From Bacteroidales bacterium UBA1628 (lineage in GTDB: Bacteria; Bacteroidota; Bacteroidia; Bacteroidales; UBA932): a stretch of 13,804 bases of DNA. Shown piece by piece: positions 1-6,823 of this stretch. Location: NCBI GenBank assembly GCA_002321335.1, contig DCMG01000133.1, positions 1 to 13,804 on the forward strand, given 5' to 3'. A model generated the notes under the pieces. The model was not told where the DNA came from. It did no database searches and saw only the letters and a list, made by a program, of their open reading frames with translations. A program made the translations under genes and the position numbers. Position 1 is the stretch's first letter. Every line of letters starts with the position of its first letter.

Positions 1-1349
1 GGATGGACATCGAGAGGCTTCACTCAATGCACCACTGGGTTCCGGATTCGACTGAGGCGTTCGTGGTCTCCGTCGAGTCGGGGATTGACATGCACATGCA
101 GGGAGACAAATATTTCGAGGCTGTTGTGGCCGCAGTGAAATCCGGCAGGATTCCGCAATCCAGAATCGATCAAGCCGCTGGGAAGATTCTGGCCGTGAAA
201 TTCGCCCTTGGACTTTTCGAGAAACCGATTCCTGAGATTCCAGAAGTTCTGACAGGTGCCAAAGAACATCGTCAGACCGCCCTTGAGGCTGCCCGTCAGG
301 GACTTGTGCTGCTGAAAAATGACGGGACCCTTCCGCTTAAGACTCCGCGTAGAGTCTTTGTTGTCGGGCCAAACGCTGACAGCCAGACCATTCTCGGAGA
401 CTGGGCCGTACCGCAGAAAGACGAGGATGTCATCACCGTTCTGGATGGACTCAAGACCGCGATGCCGAACGTTTCGATTGACACATTATGCTTCGGCGGA
501 AAGATCGCTAATGTCAACGCAAAGGGAATCCAGATGGCTAGATTCAAGGCTTCCGCGGCAGATGTGAACATCGTTGTTGTCGGAGAGAACTCACAGAGAT
601 ATTCAGCGTTCGGCCGTACCTGCGGTGAGAATTGCGATAGGGATGATCTGAGCCTTCCGGGAATGCAGCAGCAGCTTCTGGAAGCCGTTGTGGCTTCAGG
701 GAAGCCTACTGTCGTCGTTCTGATGAGCGGCAGGGCACTCAGCATCGGTTGGGCTAAGGACAATGCCAACGCAATCCTTAACGTTTGGGAGCCAGGGCAG
801 ATGGGTGGCCAGGCGATCGCCGAGGTGCTGACCGGCAAGGTGAACCCTTCCGGCAAGCTGCCTGTGACCGTGCCACGCAATGTGGGCCAGGTCCAGACCG
901 TCTACAACTACAAACATTCGCAGTACTCCCGTCTGTTTGCGACCAACGAGACCGGAGCTCTTTGGCCGTTCGGTTATGGGCTGAGCTACAGCACGTTTAA
1001 ATATTCAGACGCTTCGCTCTCAGCCTCTGAGATTGGCGCTTCCGAATCTCTGAAAGCCAGCGTGACCGTAACCAACAACGGCCCATATGATGGAGACGAG
1101 GTTGTTCAACTCTATATTCGTGATGAATATGGTTCCGTGACCCGTCCGGTCAAGGAACTGAAGGCATTCCGCCGCATCAGCCTGAAGAATGGCGAAAGCA
1201 CAAAGGTCGAGTTCGACATCACCCCTGAGATGCTCCAGTGCTGGGGCGCCTCCGAGAAGTGGACCGTTGAGCATGGAGACTTCACAATCCTGCTCGGTTC
1301 TTCCTCCGCAGACTCTGACCTTGCTCCCCTGCCGCTGAAAGTCAAGTGA
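1..1349 (+). CDS. GH3 family beta-glycosidase (beta-glucosidase-like), 5'-truncated by window edge
   Basis: This is the C-terminal 448 residues of a glycoside hydrolase family 3 enzyme, which cleaves beta-linked sugars from non-reducing ends. The reading frame enters from outside the window: the first two bases complete a codon ending in GG, followed by M-D-I-E, as expected after the GH3 S-D-W nucleophile motif, so the catalytic Asp lies just upstream. Visible landmarks are the end of the TIM barrel with AGxDMHMQG-like and GRIPxSRIDxAxxxILxxKFxLGLFEKP motifs (about residues 25-75 from base 3), the alpha/beta sandwich domain with the G-E-N-C-D-R-D-D-L-S-L-P-G motif whose Glu (residue 209, codon at 627) is the likely acid/base, and a C-terminal fibronectin-III-like domain (about 345-445). 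The ATG at base 3 is internal, not the start. The neighbouring GH92 gene suggests glycan breakdown, but exact substrate cannot be read from sequence. Confidence 0.93.
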   Translation, partial: MDIERLHSMHHWVPDSTEAFVVSVESGIDMHMQGDKYFEAVVAAVKSGRIPQSRIDQAAGKILAVKFALGLFEKPIPEIPEVLTGAKEHRQTALEAARQGLVLLKNDGTLPLKTPRRVFVVGPNADSQTILGDWAVPQKDEDVITVLDGLKTAMPNVSIDTLCFGGKIANVNAKGIQMARFKASAADVNIVVVGENSQRYSAFGRTCGENCDRDDLSLPGMQQQLLEAVVASGKPTVVVLMSGRALSIGWAKDNANAILNVWEPGQMGGQAIAEVLTGKVNPSGKLPVTVPRNVGQVQTVYNYKHSQYSRLFATNETGALWPFGYGLSYSTFKYSDASLSASEIGASESLKASVTVTNNGPYDGDEVVQLYIRDEYGSVTRPVKELKAFRRISLKNGESTKVEFDITPEMLQCWGASEKWTVEHGDFTILLGSSSADSDLAPLPLKVK

Positions 1350-1518
1350 TTCAACTTACCTCCTTCGATACCGGCGGCCTCTGAAATGTCAACCATTCTC
1401 AATGAGCGCCAAATCATAAGTAGCCGAAAAACAAAACGTCCAGACAAGTGCGGCAACCGTAGATTCATCAGTCAGGGTGTATAATGTTATACTTTGAACA
1501 TCAAGGAGTTGCAAAATC

Positions 1519-1590
1519 ATGCCCTCCAAATACGACCGGCAGGATTTTCGAACACATTCAATGACAAATTGTTATGATTTACAGAAATAA
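1519..1590 (+). other. Possible short ORF or leader (23 codons) upstream of GH92
   Basis: An ATG at 1519 opens a 23-codon frame ending in TAA at 1588-1590. It is preceded by AAGGAG at 1503-1508, a strong Shine-Dalgarno-like site with 10-nt spacing, which is unusual for this group. The peptide is hydrophilic and matches nothing I recognise. It sits in the 224-nt gap between GH3 and the extended GH92 frame and could be a leader peptide, a relic of a lost gene, or chance. The rest of that gap (1350-1573) shows no convincing promoter or terminator. Confidence 0.2.
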
Positions 1591-1627
1591 TCGGTACATT
1601 TACAAGAGAAATGGAATGATCATTATC

Positions 1628-4009
1628 ATGAATATTCGGAGAATATTTCTGAGCATGGCGGTGCTGTGCGGGTTTTCGGGATTTAGTGTCGCTGGCGAGC
1701 GCTTCGACAAACTCAGCGACCGCGGTAGGGTGGCCTCTGAGCCTGCCGAAGGAATCAGTTTAGTGTGTGCTATGGGCTCCAACTCGGTCCCTGAGCCTGC
1801 CGAAGGGACCGTGGTTCGACAGGGCTCACCAACCATTGGAAATAGACTTATCGATGACGTGAATGTCTTCGTGGGTACTGACGGGTTCGGAAACGTGTAC
1901 CCTGGACCACAGGTGCCGTTCGGAGGAATCCAGATCAGTCCTGACTGCGACGACAAGGACTACGACTGCGCGGCGGGGTACAAGTACTCCAAGCCGTTCA
2001 TCCAGGGCTTCAGTCTCACGCACTTAAGCGGAACCGGAATTCCGGACATGGGCGACTTCCTTTTCCTGCCGGGAACCGGATCGAGGATGGAGCCCTCTAA
2101 GTTCGACCACTCTCAGGAATGGGGCAAGCCGGGCTACTATGGAGTCATACTTAAAGACTACGGAGTCAAGGCCGAGATGACCGCGGCCCAAAGAAGCGGA
2201 ATATTCAAGTTCACATTCCCGCAGTCGGACAGTTCTTTCGTGATGATCGACCTAGACCACACCCTCAAATGGGATTGCCTCTGGTCAACGGTTCGCCAAC
2301 TGGACGAGCGCACGATTGTCGGAAGCAAGATCGTGAACGGATGGAACCCGGGACGTTACGTCTATTTCGTAGCCAGATTCTCAAGGCCTATCGAAGAGTT
2401 CAACATATTCCAGGACGGGCAGCCGGTCATCTACAACACCAAGCGTTTCCGCAGCTCGCTTGAGGCATGGGGACAGAAACTGAAGGCTGTCGCAAGGTTC
2501 AAGACCGGAGCGGACGAGAGCATATTCGTGAATGTCGCTGTGTCCGCTGTCGGGACTGACGGAGCTCTGAACAACCTTAAGGAACTGGATGGCAAGGACT
2601 TCGCTACTGTTAGAGCCGAGGCGGAGAATCTTTGGGAAAAGGAACTCGGGAAGTACGAGCTGGACTCAGACGACAAGGTTCTGAGGGAGACTTTCTACAC
2701 CAGCGTTTACCGAACAGCCCTGCACCCGTTCCTCTTCGAGGATGCCGACGGACGCTTCCGTGAGCACGACGGGACAATCGGGAAGGCCGAGGGATTCAAG
2801 AACGTCACAACATTCTCACTTTGGGATACTTACAGGGCTTTCCACCCACTTCTCAACCTCGTCAACAAGCCGCTTCAGGCCGACATCGCCAACTCGATGC
2901 TCGCGCATTTCGACAAGAGCACGGAGAAGATGCTCCCGATCTGGTCGTTCTACGGTGGCGAGACCTGGTGCATGATCGGCTACCACGCCTGTTCGGTGCT
3001 GGCTGACATGATGCTCAAGGGCGTGCAGGGCTTCGACTACGAACGCGCGTTCCAAGCGATGAAAACCACCGCCACGAACCCTCACTATGACTGCATTCCT
3101 GAATATACCACCCTCGGCTACGTGCCGTTCGACAAGGAAAAGGAGTCTGTCTCAAAGACTCTTGAATATGCCTACGATGATTGGTGCATAGCCCAGGCGG
3201 CCAAACTTCTCGGTCACAAGGAAGACTACGAGTTCTTCCTGAACCGCTCGATGAACTACCGTAATCTCATTGATCCCGAAACTGGTTACATGCGTGGGAA
3301 AGACTCCAAGGGCAACTGGCGAGATCCGTTCGCCCCGATCGCCTATCAGGGGCCGAACTCGGTCCACGGCTGGGGAGACATCACGGAAGGATTCACGATG
3401 CAGTACACGTGGACGGTGCCGCACGATTTCGGTGGCTATGTAGAGAGGACGGGCAGAGATCTGCTTCTGAAACGCTTGGACAGCCTCTTCACCATCGAGC
3501 TGCCCGAGGATATTCCCGGAGCCCACGACATCTGGGGCCGCATCGGAGGTTACTGGCACGGCAACGAGCCTTGCCACCATGTCACTTACCTTTACGATTG
3601 GTTCGGCCAGCCATGGAAGTGCCAGAAATGGGTGCGTTACGTGGCCGACAACTTCTATGGCAACGAACCTGGCTCGCTGAGCGGCAACGACGACTGCGGT
3701 CAGATGTCCGCCTGGTACATATTCAATTGCCTCGGATTCTACCCGTTCTGCCCGGGGTCTGATGAATATTACATCGGTTCTCCGTGCGTCAAGGGACTGA
3801 AAGTCAAGTTGTCGGACGGAGGCACGCTGGAGATGACCTCAGAGGGCTGGAGCAAGGACGCAGTCTATGTAAAGGCCGCCTACCTGAACGGCAAGCGCCT
3901 CGACTCACCGGTCGTCCGTTATTCCGAAATCAAGGACGGTGCGAAACTGCATTTCGTGATGTCCAGCAAGCCGGTCAAGGGCTGTTTCAGACTGCCGTCT
4001 AGGCATTAG
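1628..4009 (+). CDS. Secreted GH92 family alpha-mannosidase with repeat-derived N-terminal insertion
   Basis: A GH92 exo-acting alpha-mannosidase, a calcium-dependent inverting family that removes alpha-mannose from N-glycans or yeast mannan in Bacteroidota. From ATG 1628 (793 aa) a clean signal peptide is visible: N-I-R-R, a hydrophobic core, then F-S-V-A-G. The frame is open back to 1574 and an ATG at 1616 is possible, but those add residues before the basic n-region. Residues ~25-68 are encoded by four palindromic repeats and are not part of the family. The GH92 N-domain starts at D-V-N-V-F-V-G-T-D-G, followed by GFSLTHLSGTG and FDHSQEWGKPGYY motifs. The catalytic (alpha/alpha)6 domain has TEGF-x-QYTW-x-VPHD (E587), G-N-E-P-C-H-H and G-N-D-D-C-G-Q-M-S-A-W-Y (D688, D689). 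The catalytic acid and base are probably E587 and one of these Asp residues, assigned from memory of the family. xth follows 26 nt downstream and may be co-transcribed. Confidence 0.93.
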   Translation: MNIRRIFLSMAVLCGFSGFSVAGERFDKLSDRGRVASEPAEGISLVCAMGSNSVPEPAEGTVVRQGSPTIGNRLIDDVNVFVGTDGFGNVYPGPQVPFGGIQISPDCDDKDYDCAAGYKYSKPFIQGFSLTHLSGTGIPDMGDFLFLPGTGSRMEPSKFDHSQEWGKPGYYGVILKDYGVKAEMTAAQRSGIFKFTFPQSDSSFVMIDLDHTLKWDCLWSTVRQLDERTIVGSKIVNGWNPGRYVYFVARFSRPIEEFNIFQDGQPVIYNTKRFRSSLEAWGQKLKAVARFKTGADESIFVNVAVSAVGTDGALNNLKELDGKDFATVRAEAENLWEKELGKYELDSDDKVLRETFYTSVYRTALHPFLFEDADGRFREHDGTIGKAEGFKNVTTFSLWDTYRAFHPLLNLVNKPLQADIANSMLAHFDKSTEKMLPIWSFYGGETWCMIGYHACSVLADMMLKGVQGFDYERAFQAMKTTATNPHYDCIPEYTTLGYVPFDKEKESVSKTLEYAYDDWCIAQAAKLLGHKEDYEFFLNRSMNYRNLIDPETGYMRGKDSKGNWRDPFAPIAYQGPNSVHGWGDITEGFTMQYTWTVPHDFGGYVERTGRDLLLKRLDSLFTIELPEDIPGAHDIWGRIGGYWHGNEPCHHVTYLYDWFGQPWKCQKWVRYVADNFYGNEPGSLSGNDDCGQMSAWYIFNCLGFYPFCPGSDEYYIGSPCVKGLKVKLSDGGTLEMTSEGWSKDAVYVKAAYLNGKRLDSPVVRYSEIKDGAKLHFVMSSKPVKGCFRLPSRH
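1702..1716 (-). repeat. REP-like palindrome copy A (inside GH92)
   Basis: Reverse-orientation copy whose complement has the core CTGAGTTTGTCGAAG. Short arms CGCT at 1700-1703 and AGCG at 1715-1718 pair across it. It is translated in the GH92 frame as R-F-D-K-L-S-D, right after the signal peptide. Confidence 0.7.
1737..1751 (+). repeat. REP-like palindrome copy B (inside GH92)
   Basis: Forward core CTGAGCCTGCCGAAG with poorly matched outer arms, so a degenerate copy. It is read in the GH92 frame as S-E-P-A-E-G. Copy C starts its core 54 nt later in the same reading frame. Confidence 0.65.
1786..1810 (+). repeat. REP-like palindrome copy C (inside GH92)
   Basis: Perfect 7-bp arms GGTCCCT and AGGGACC flank the 11-nt loop GAGCCTGCCGA. 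It is read in frame as V-P-E-P-A-E-G-T. The arms differ from intergenic copies by compensating changes on both sides (GGTCCCT instead of GGTCACT), so the stem is kept. Confidence 0.85.
1813..1830 (-). repeat. REP-like palindrome copy D (inside GH92), paired with copy C
   Basis: Reverse-orientation degenerate copy: GGT and ACC arms around TCGACAGGGCTC, with one extra base in the loop relative to other copies. It begins 2 nt after copy C, giving the head-to-head or tail-to-tail arrangement usual for REP pairs. It is read as V-R-Q-G-S-P in GH92. Confidence 0.5.
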
Positions 4010-4035
4010 TTTGACATTCTAGATTTTGAAGTGAT

Positions 4036-4788
4036 ATGAAATTCATAAGTTGGAACGTGAACGGCCTTCGGGCCTGCGCCGGGAAAGGCTTTGACGAGGT
4101 GTTCGCAAAGTTGGACGCTGACTTTTTCTGTCTTCAGGAGACCAAGATGCAGCCGGGACAGTTAGACCTTGAGTTCCTTGGCTACACCTCGTACTGGAAC
4201 TCGGCCGAAAAGAAAGGCTACTCAGGCACGGCGATATATTCAAGACACACCCCTCTGTCGGTGACGTACGGAATCGGCATCGAGGAACATGACCACGAGG
4301 GGCGCGTCATCACGCTGGAGATGCCGGAGTTTTACCTCGTCTGCGTCTATGTCCCGAACTCGCAGGACGGCCTACGAAGACTGGACTATCGGATGCGGTG
4401 GGAGGATGATTTTCGGGAATATCTCGCCGGCCTCGCCGCCCGCAAGGGAGTCGTGGTCTGCGGTGACATGAACGTGGCCCACAATGAGATAGACATCAAG
4501 AATCCGGACACGAACCGTCGCAACGCCGGCTTCACCGACGAGGAGCGCGGCAAGTTCTCGGCCCTGCTCGACTCCGGCTTCACGGACTCATGGCGGTTCC
4601 AGCACCCGGACGAGGTGAAATATTCCTGGTGGTCCTACCGCTTCCACGCCCGCGAGAAGAACGTCGGATGGCGCCTGGACTACTTCCTCGTCTCCGACTC
4701 CCTCAAGGACAAGATCACCTCCACCGAAATCCACTCCGAAATCCTCGGCTCCGACCACTGCCCCGTCGAGCTCGACCTGAACCTTTAA
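4036..4788 (+). CDS. xth: Exodeoxyribonuclease III / AP endonuclease
   Basis: A 250-residue cytoplasmic DNA repair enzyme of the Xth/ExoA/APE1 family. It cuts 5' to abasic sites and degrades duplex DNA from 3' ends. All catalytic motifs are present: I-S-W-N-V-N-G-L-R-A (4-13), L-Q-E-T-K with metal-binding E35, Y-V-P-N-S (Y105), G-D-M-N-V-A-H with D144 and N146, W-R-L-D-Y-F with D215, and G-S-D-H-C-P with D240 and H241. No signal peptide is present, unlike the second member of this superfamily at 11638. Length is normal for the family. The start is the first ATG 26 nt after the GH92 stop, so it may be read from the GH92 transcript although it has no functional link to glycan use. Third codon positions are strongly G/C-rich. 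Confidence 0.97.
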   Translation: MKFISWNVNGLRACAGKGFDEVFAKLDADFFCLQETKMQPGQLDLEFLGYTSYWNSAEKKGYSGTAIYSRHTPLSVTYGIGIEEHDHEGRVITLEMPEFYLVCVYVPNSQDGLRRLDYRMRWEDDFREYLAGLAARKGVVVCGDMNVAHNEIDIKNPDTNRRNAGFTDEERGKFSALLDSGFTDSWRFQHPDEVKYSWWSYRFHAREKNVGWRLDYFLVSDSLKDKITSTEIHSEILGSDHCPVELDLNL

Positions 4789-4837
4789 AGACAAAGACTT
4801 TAAGACCAAAGAGTCCGTGCACTGATTACATGTTCTG

Positions 4838-5000
4838 ACTCACGAAGTCATCGCACGGCAACCACTGTCCGTAAATGCTGCGTTCTTACTCACGGAGTCG
4901 TTGCGTGATGACCGCCGTGCGTAAATAGAGCCGTTGGACTCACGAAGTGTTCTACTGTGGTCTTTCGTGCGTGACATGGTCATTTTCGCTCACGAATTCA
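4838..5000 (+). repeat. Degenerate tandem array with exact 50-nt period
   Basis: The motif ACTCACGRAGT starts at 4838, 4888 and 4938, and a diverged copy GCTCACGAATT at 4988, each exactly 50 nt apart. A second conserved block, CGTAAAT, lies 32 nt into units 1 and 2 (4870, 4920), with a diverged form in unit 3 (4970). Sequence between blocks is poorly conserved. TCACG-N9-CGTGA in unit 2 (4890-4908) can form a hairpin. The array fills most of the 289-nt gap between xth and the ATPase gene. No ORF or RNA gene is recognisable in it. Its function is unknown. Confidence 0.75.
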
Positions 5001-5007
5001 AATCTGT

Positions 5008-5039
5008 TTTGGAAGTCTGAATATTATTACGTAAATTGC
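5008..5039 (+). promoter_or_regulatory. Possible Bacteroidales-type promoter for the ATPase gene
   Basis: TTTG at 5008-5011 is followed after 20 nt by TAAATTGC at 5032-5039, close to the TTTG-N19-21-TAnnTTTG pattern but with one T missing in the -7 box. The CGTAAAT block of the upstream array recurs here (5030-5036), so the array may end in the promoter. Transcription would start near 5045. Confidence 0.35.
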
Positions 5040-5043
5040 GCTG

Positions 5044-5071
5044 CGAGAATTACGCAACGAGAATTACGCAA
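5044..5071 (+). repeat. Two tandem 14-nt repeats immediately before the ATPase start codon
   Basis: CGAGAATTACGCAA occurs twice back to back (5044-5057, 5058-5071), ending 6 nt before ATG 5078. It occupies the predicted transcription start and ribosome-binding region, so it could be an operator or translational control site. Confidence 0.8.
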
Positions 5072-5077
5072 TAAGAT

Positions 5078-6208
5078 ATGGCTACACTGAACAACCCTTT
5101 TGTCATCTATGGTTACAAAGGTCCTGAGTATTTTTGTGACCGTGAGGATGAGACGGAAAAAATGATATCCACCCTCCATAACGAACGTAATGTCACTCTT
5201 GTAGCCCCACGACGAATGGGGAAGACCGGACTCGTCAAGCACGTGTTCGCCAAGATGGAGAAACAGGACAAGGAAGTCAGGTGTTTCTATCTGGACATCT
5301 ATCCTGCAAAGAATCTGGATCAGATGGTTGGGATGTTGGGAAGTGAGATCATCGGGAAGTTGGATTCTGTCTCACAGGCTGCCATGCGTCGTGTCCAAGA
5401 GTTTTTCAGCAAGTGGAGGCCAACCCTCACGATAGATGAAGTGACGGGCCGCCCTACTTTCTCTCTTGACATTCGGCCTTCTGAAGGACGAGAGACCTTG
5501 AAGCAGATATTCGAATATCTTGGACAGTCCGGAAAGAGGTGCTACATCGCCATAGACGAGTTTCAGCAGATACTGAATTTCCCCGAATCCGGAGTCGAGG
5601 CTCTTATACGTTCGTATATTCAATTCTTGCCTAACGTGTATTTTGTGTTTTCCGGCAGCCAGCAACACATGATGGAGGAGATGTTTCTTTCCGCTAACCG
5701 TCCGTTCTTCCAGAGCTCTTCCATGATGACGCTCTCAAGCATAGACAAGGAGAAGTATCTTGGTTTCGCCAACCGCTTCTTCGAAGGGCAGTCAAGGGCA
5801 ATGGATGAAGATACTTTTGAATATATTTACGATGTCTCTGATAAAGTCACTTGGTATGTCCAGGCGATTCTTCATGGCATCTACGAACATTCTAAGAATA
5901 TGATAAACAGACATCTGGTTAATGATGTCGTGCGTGAGATAATTGAGGACCAATCCACTGCCTATCAGAATTATTGCGCTTGGCTCACCGAAAACCAACA
6001 GCGTCTTCTGACGGCTATCGCCAAGGAGCGTCTGGTTTCCTCACCATTGGGACAAAAATTTATCAGAACCTATAACCTTCCCGCCGTCAGTAGTGTAAAA
6101 TCAGCGTTGAAGTCCCTTGTCGACAAACAATTAGTCGCTAAAACACCGCAAGGCTATCTTGTGTCCGACCGCTTCTTCGCCAAGTGGCTGTCCGGACATA
6201 TTTTATAA
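5078..6208 (+). CDS. AAA/STAND-like ATP-binding protein (archaeal-ATPase-like family)
   Basis: A 376-residue P-loop ATPase of a type found in many copies per genome in Bacteroidales. It opens with N-P-F-V-I-Y-G-Y-K-G-P-E-Y-F-C-D-R-E, the usual start of this family. Walker A is A-P-R-R-M-G-K-T (43-50), an acidic strand Y-L-D-I-Y-P lies at 71-76, Walker B is C-Y-I-A-I-D-E-F (155-162, D160/E161), and F-S-G-S-Q (191-195) is the sensor-like strand. Residues ~300-376 form a winged-helix-like region with S-V-K-S-A-L-K-S-L-V and a G-Y-L-V-S-D-R-F-F-A-K-W-L ending. No signal peptide or membrane segment is visible. Cellular role is not established; regulatory, toxin-antitoxin or mobile roles have been considered for relatives. 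The stop codon is inside a 62-nt repeat that recurs at 7922, suggesting that this gene moves or recombines with its flanks. Confidence 0.88.
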   Translation: MATLNNPFVIYGYKGPEYFCDREDETEKMISTLHNERNVTLVAPRRMGKTGLVKHVFAKMEKQDKEVRCFYLDIYPAKNLDQMVGMLGSEIIGKLDSVSQAAMRRVQEFFSKWRPTLTIDEVTGRPTFSLDIRPSEGRETLKQIFEYLGQSGKRCYIAIDEFQQILNFPESGVEALIRSYIQFLPNVYFVFSGSQQHMMEEMFLSANRPFFQSSSMMTLSSIDKEKYLGFANRFFEGQSRAMDEDTFEYIYDVSDKVTWYVQAILHGIYEHSKNMINRHLVNDVVREIIEDQSTAYQNYCAWLTENQQRLLTAIAKERLVSSPLGQKFIRTYNLPAVSSVKSALKSLVDKQLVAKTPQGYLVSDRFFAKWLSGHIL

Positions 6209-6262
6209 TTGAATATCTAGTCGTAACTTAGCACACTGTTTGACAGGCAAAGATTTTGCGGG
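6201..6262 (+). repeat. 62-nt direct repeat, left copy (ATPase 3' end)
   Basis: Starts TTTTATAATTGAATAT, covers the ATPase stop codon TAA (6206-6208) and ends AAAGATTTTGCGGG. It matches 7922-7983 at 58 of 62 positions (differences at 6217, 6234, 6239 and 6243). It contains a small hairpin GCAAA-GAT-TTTGC that might help termination. A further shared 13-mer CCGAAACGACTGG follows at 6371-6383 and TTTTTTGTG at 6415-6423, in the same order as downstream of the second copy. Confidence 0.9.
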
Positions 6263-6274
6263 GTGGAAGTCTGG

Positions 6275-6296
6275 CCGGTGAGCCGACGCTCACCGG
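6275..6296 (+). terminator. Perfect 9-bp-stem hairpin downstream of the ATPase gene
   Basis: CCGGTGAGC and GCTCACCGG pair perfectly around the 4-nt loop CGAC. No T-tract follows, so it is a stable 3'-end stem or half of a repeat pair with the adjacent palindrome at 6298, not a clear intrinsic terminator. Confidence 0.45.
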
Positions 6297-6297
6297 T

Positions 6298-6316
6298 CAC
6301 TGAGCTTGTCGAAGTG
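6298..6316 (+). repeat. REP-like palindrome copy E
   Basis: CACT and AGTG arms around GAGCTTGTCGA, starting 2 nt after the 6275-6296 hairpin. Outer arm bases do not pair well. Confidence 0.75.
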
Positions 6317-6336
6317 CTGGACAAAGGAAGACTAAC

Positions 6337-6365
6337 CTGGTCACTGAGCCTGCCGAAGTGACCAG
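6337..6365 (+). repeat. REP-like palindrome copy F (longest stem)
   Basis: Perfect 9-bp arms CTGGTCACT and AGTGACCAG flank GAGCCTGCCGA. It is the most extended stem of the family in this window and lies in the gap between the ATPase and the nucleotidyltransferase gene. Confidence 0.9.
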
Positions 6366-6427
6366 ACCTGCCGAAACGACTGGATGTCTTTAAGGTTGGA
6401 ATTCAAGGGGGGACTTTTTTGTGCAGT

Positions 6428-6742
6428 ATGAAGTTAATTGAACGGAATTTGGCTCAGATTGTCACCTTGTGTGAAAAGCACAAGGTTGTGGCTCTGTATG
6501 TCTTCGGTTCGGCCTTGACGGACAAATTCAACAAGGACAGTGATGTGGACTTTTCCGTCATTTTTGACCGGAACTCTTTGTCTCTTATGGAATATGGAGA
6601 CAACTATTTTGACTTCAAATTCGCATTGGAGGATCTTCTTCATAGAGATGTTGACCTGATTGAATATAATGCGGTAAGGAATCCGTACTTCAAAGAAGAA
6701 CTTGACGAGACAAAGCAGTTGATCTATGGACAGACATCTTAA
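6428..6742 (+). CDS. MNT-domain nucleotidyltransferase (orphan toxin-antitoxin component)
   Basis: A 104-residue minimal nucleotidyltransferase of the MNT type. These proteins pair with HEPN ribonuclease toxins and act as antitoxins, in studied cases by adding nucleotides to the HEPN protein. The fold signature is L-Y-V-F-G-S-A-L-T-D with G-S followed by D-x-D in D-S-D-V-D-F, and a third acidic strand R-D-V-D-L-I-E-Y. All three acidic positions look intact. ATG 6428 begins M-K-L-I-E-R-N, a natural start; a TTG at 6419 sits better behind the GGGGGGA at 6407-6413, so the start could be 6419. The gene overlaps the start of a HEPN-like frame at 6726 by 17 nt, the usual MNT-HEPN operon arrangement, but that partner is cut short. 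A+T-richer than xth or the nuclease genes. Confidence 0.85.
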   Translation: MKLIERNLAQIVTLCEKHKVVALYVFGSALTDKFNKDSDVDFSVIFDRNSLSLMEYGDNYFDFKFALEDLLHRDVDLIEYNAVRNPYFKEELDETKQLIYGQTS

Positions 6743-6809
6743 GGCGTATTTGTTTGACATTCAGACGGCGATTGATGAAACATATGTTCAACGATTTTTC
6801 GTTGGATAA
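6726..6809 (+). pseudogene. Truncated HEPN-domain partner of the MNT gene
   Basis: A 27-codon frame beginning at ATG 6726, overlapping the MNT stop, reads M-D-R-H-L-K-A-Y-L-F-D-I-Q-T-A-I-D-E and ends at TAA 6807-6809. The Y-L-x-D-I-x-x-A-I-x-E pattern is the first helix of DUF86/HEPN toxins that follow MNT genes. A full HEPN is about 110-140 residues and carries the R-x4-6-H ribonuclease motif, which is absent. The sequence then runs within 14 nt into the 3' end of the convergent DUF3800 gene. The likely history is deletion or replacement of the HEPN body by the DUF3800 segment, leaving an orphan MNT. Confidence 0.65.
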
Positions 6810-6823
6810 GAAAGATGGTCTGC

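Noticed and set aside
296..880. 194-codon open frame on the minus strand opposite GH3
   Set aside because: It overlaps the well-conserved GH3 sandwich domain and shows no domain of its own.
1478..1496. TATACTTTG-like -7 box as a GH92 promoter
   Set aside because: The box is one base off register and no TTTG or TTG lies at the required ~20-nt distance upstream.
1574..1627. Upstream extension of GH92 as its true N-terminus
   Set aside because: It adds hydrophilic residues before the N-I-R-R signal-peptide start, which would spoil the export signal; 1628 (or 1616) fits better.
4838..5000. 50-nt periodic array as a CRISPR array
   Set aside because: The conserved blocks are short (11 and 7 nt), diverge from unit to unit, and no cas gene is near. 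Real CRISPR repeats are 24-47 nt and nearly identical.
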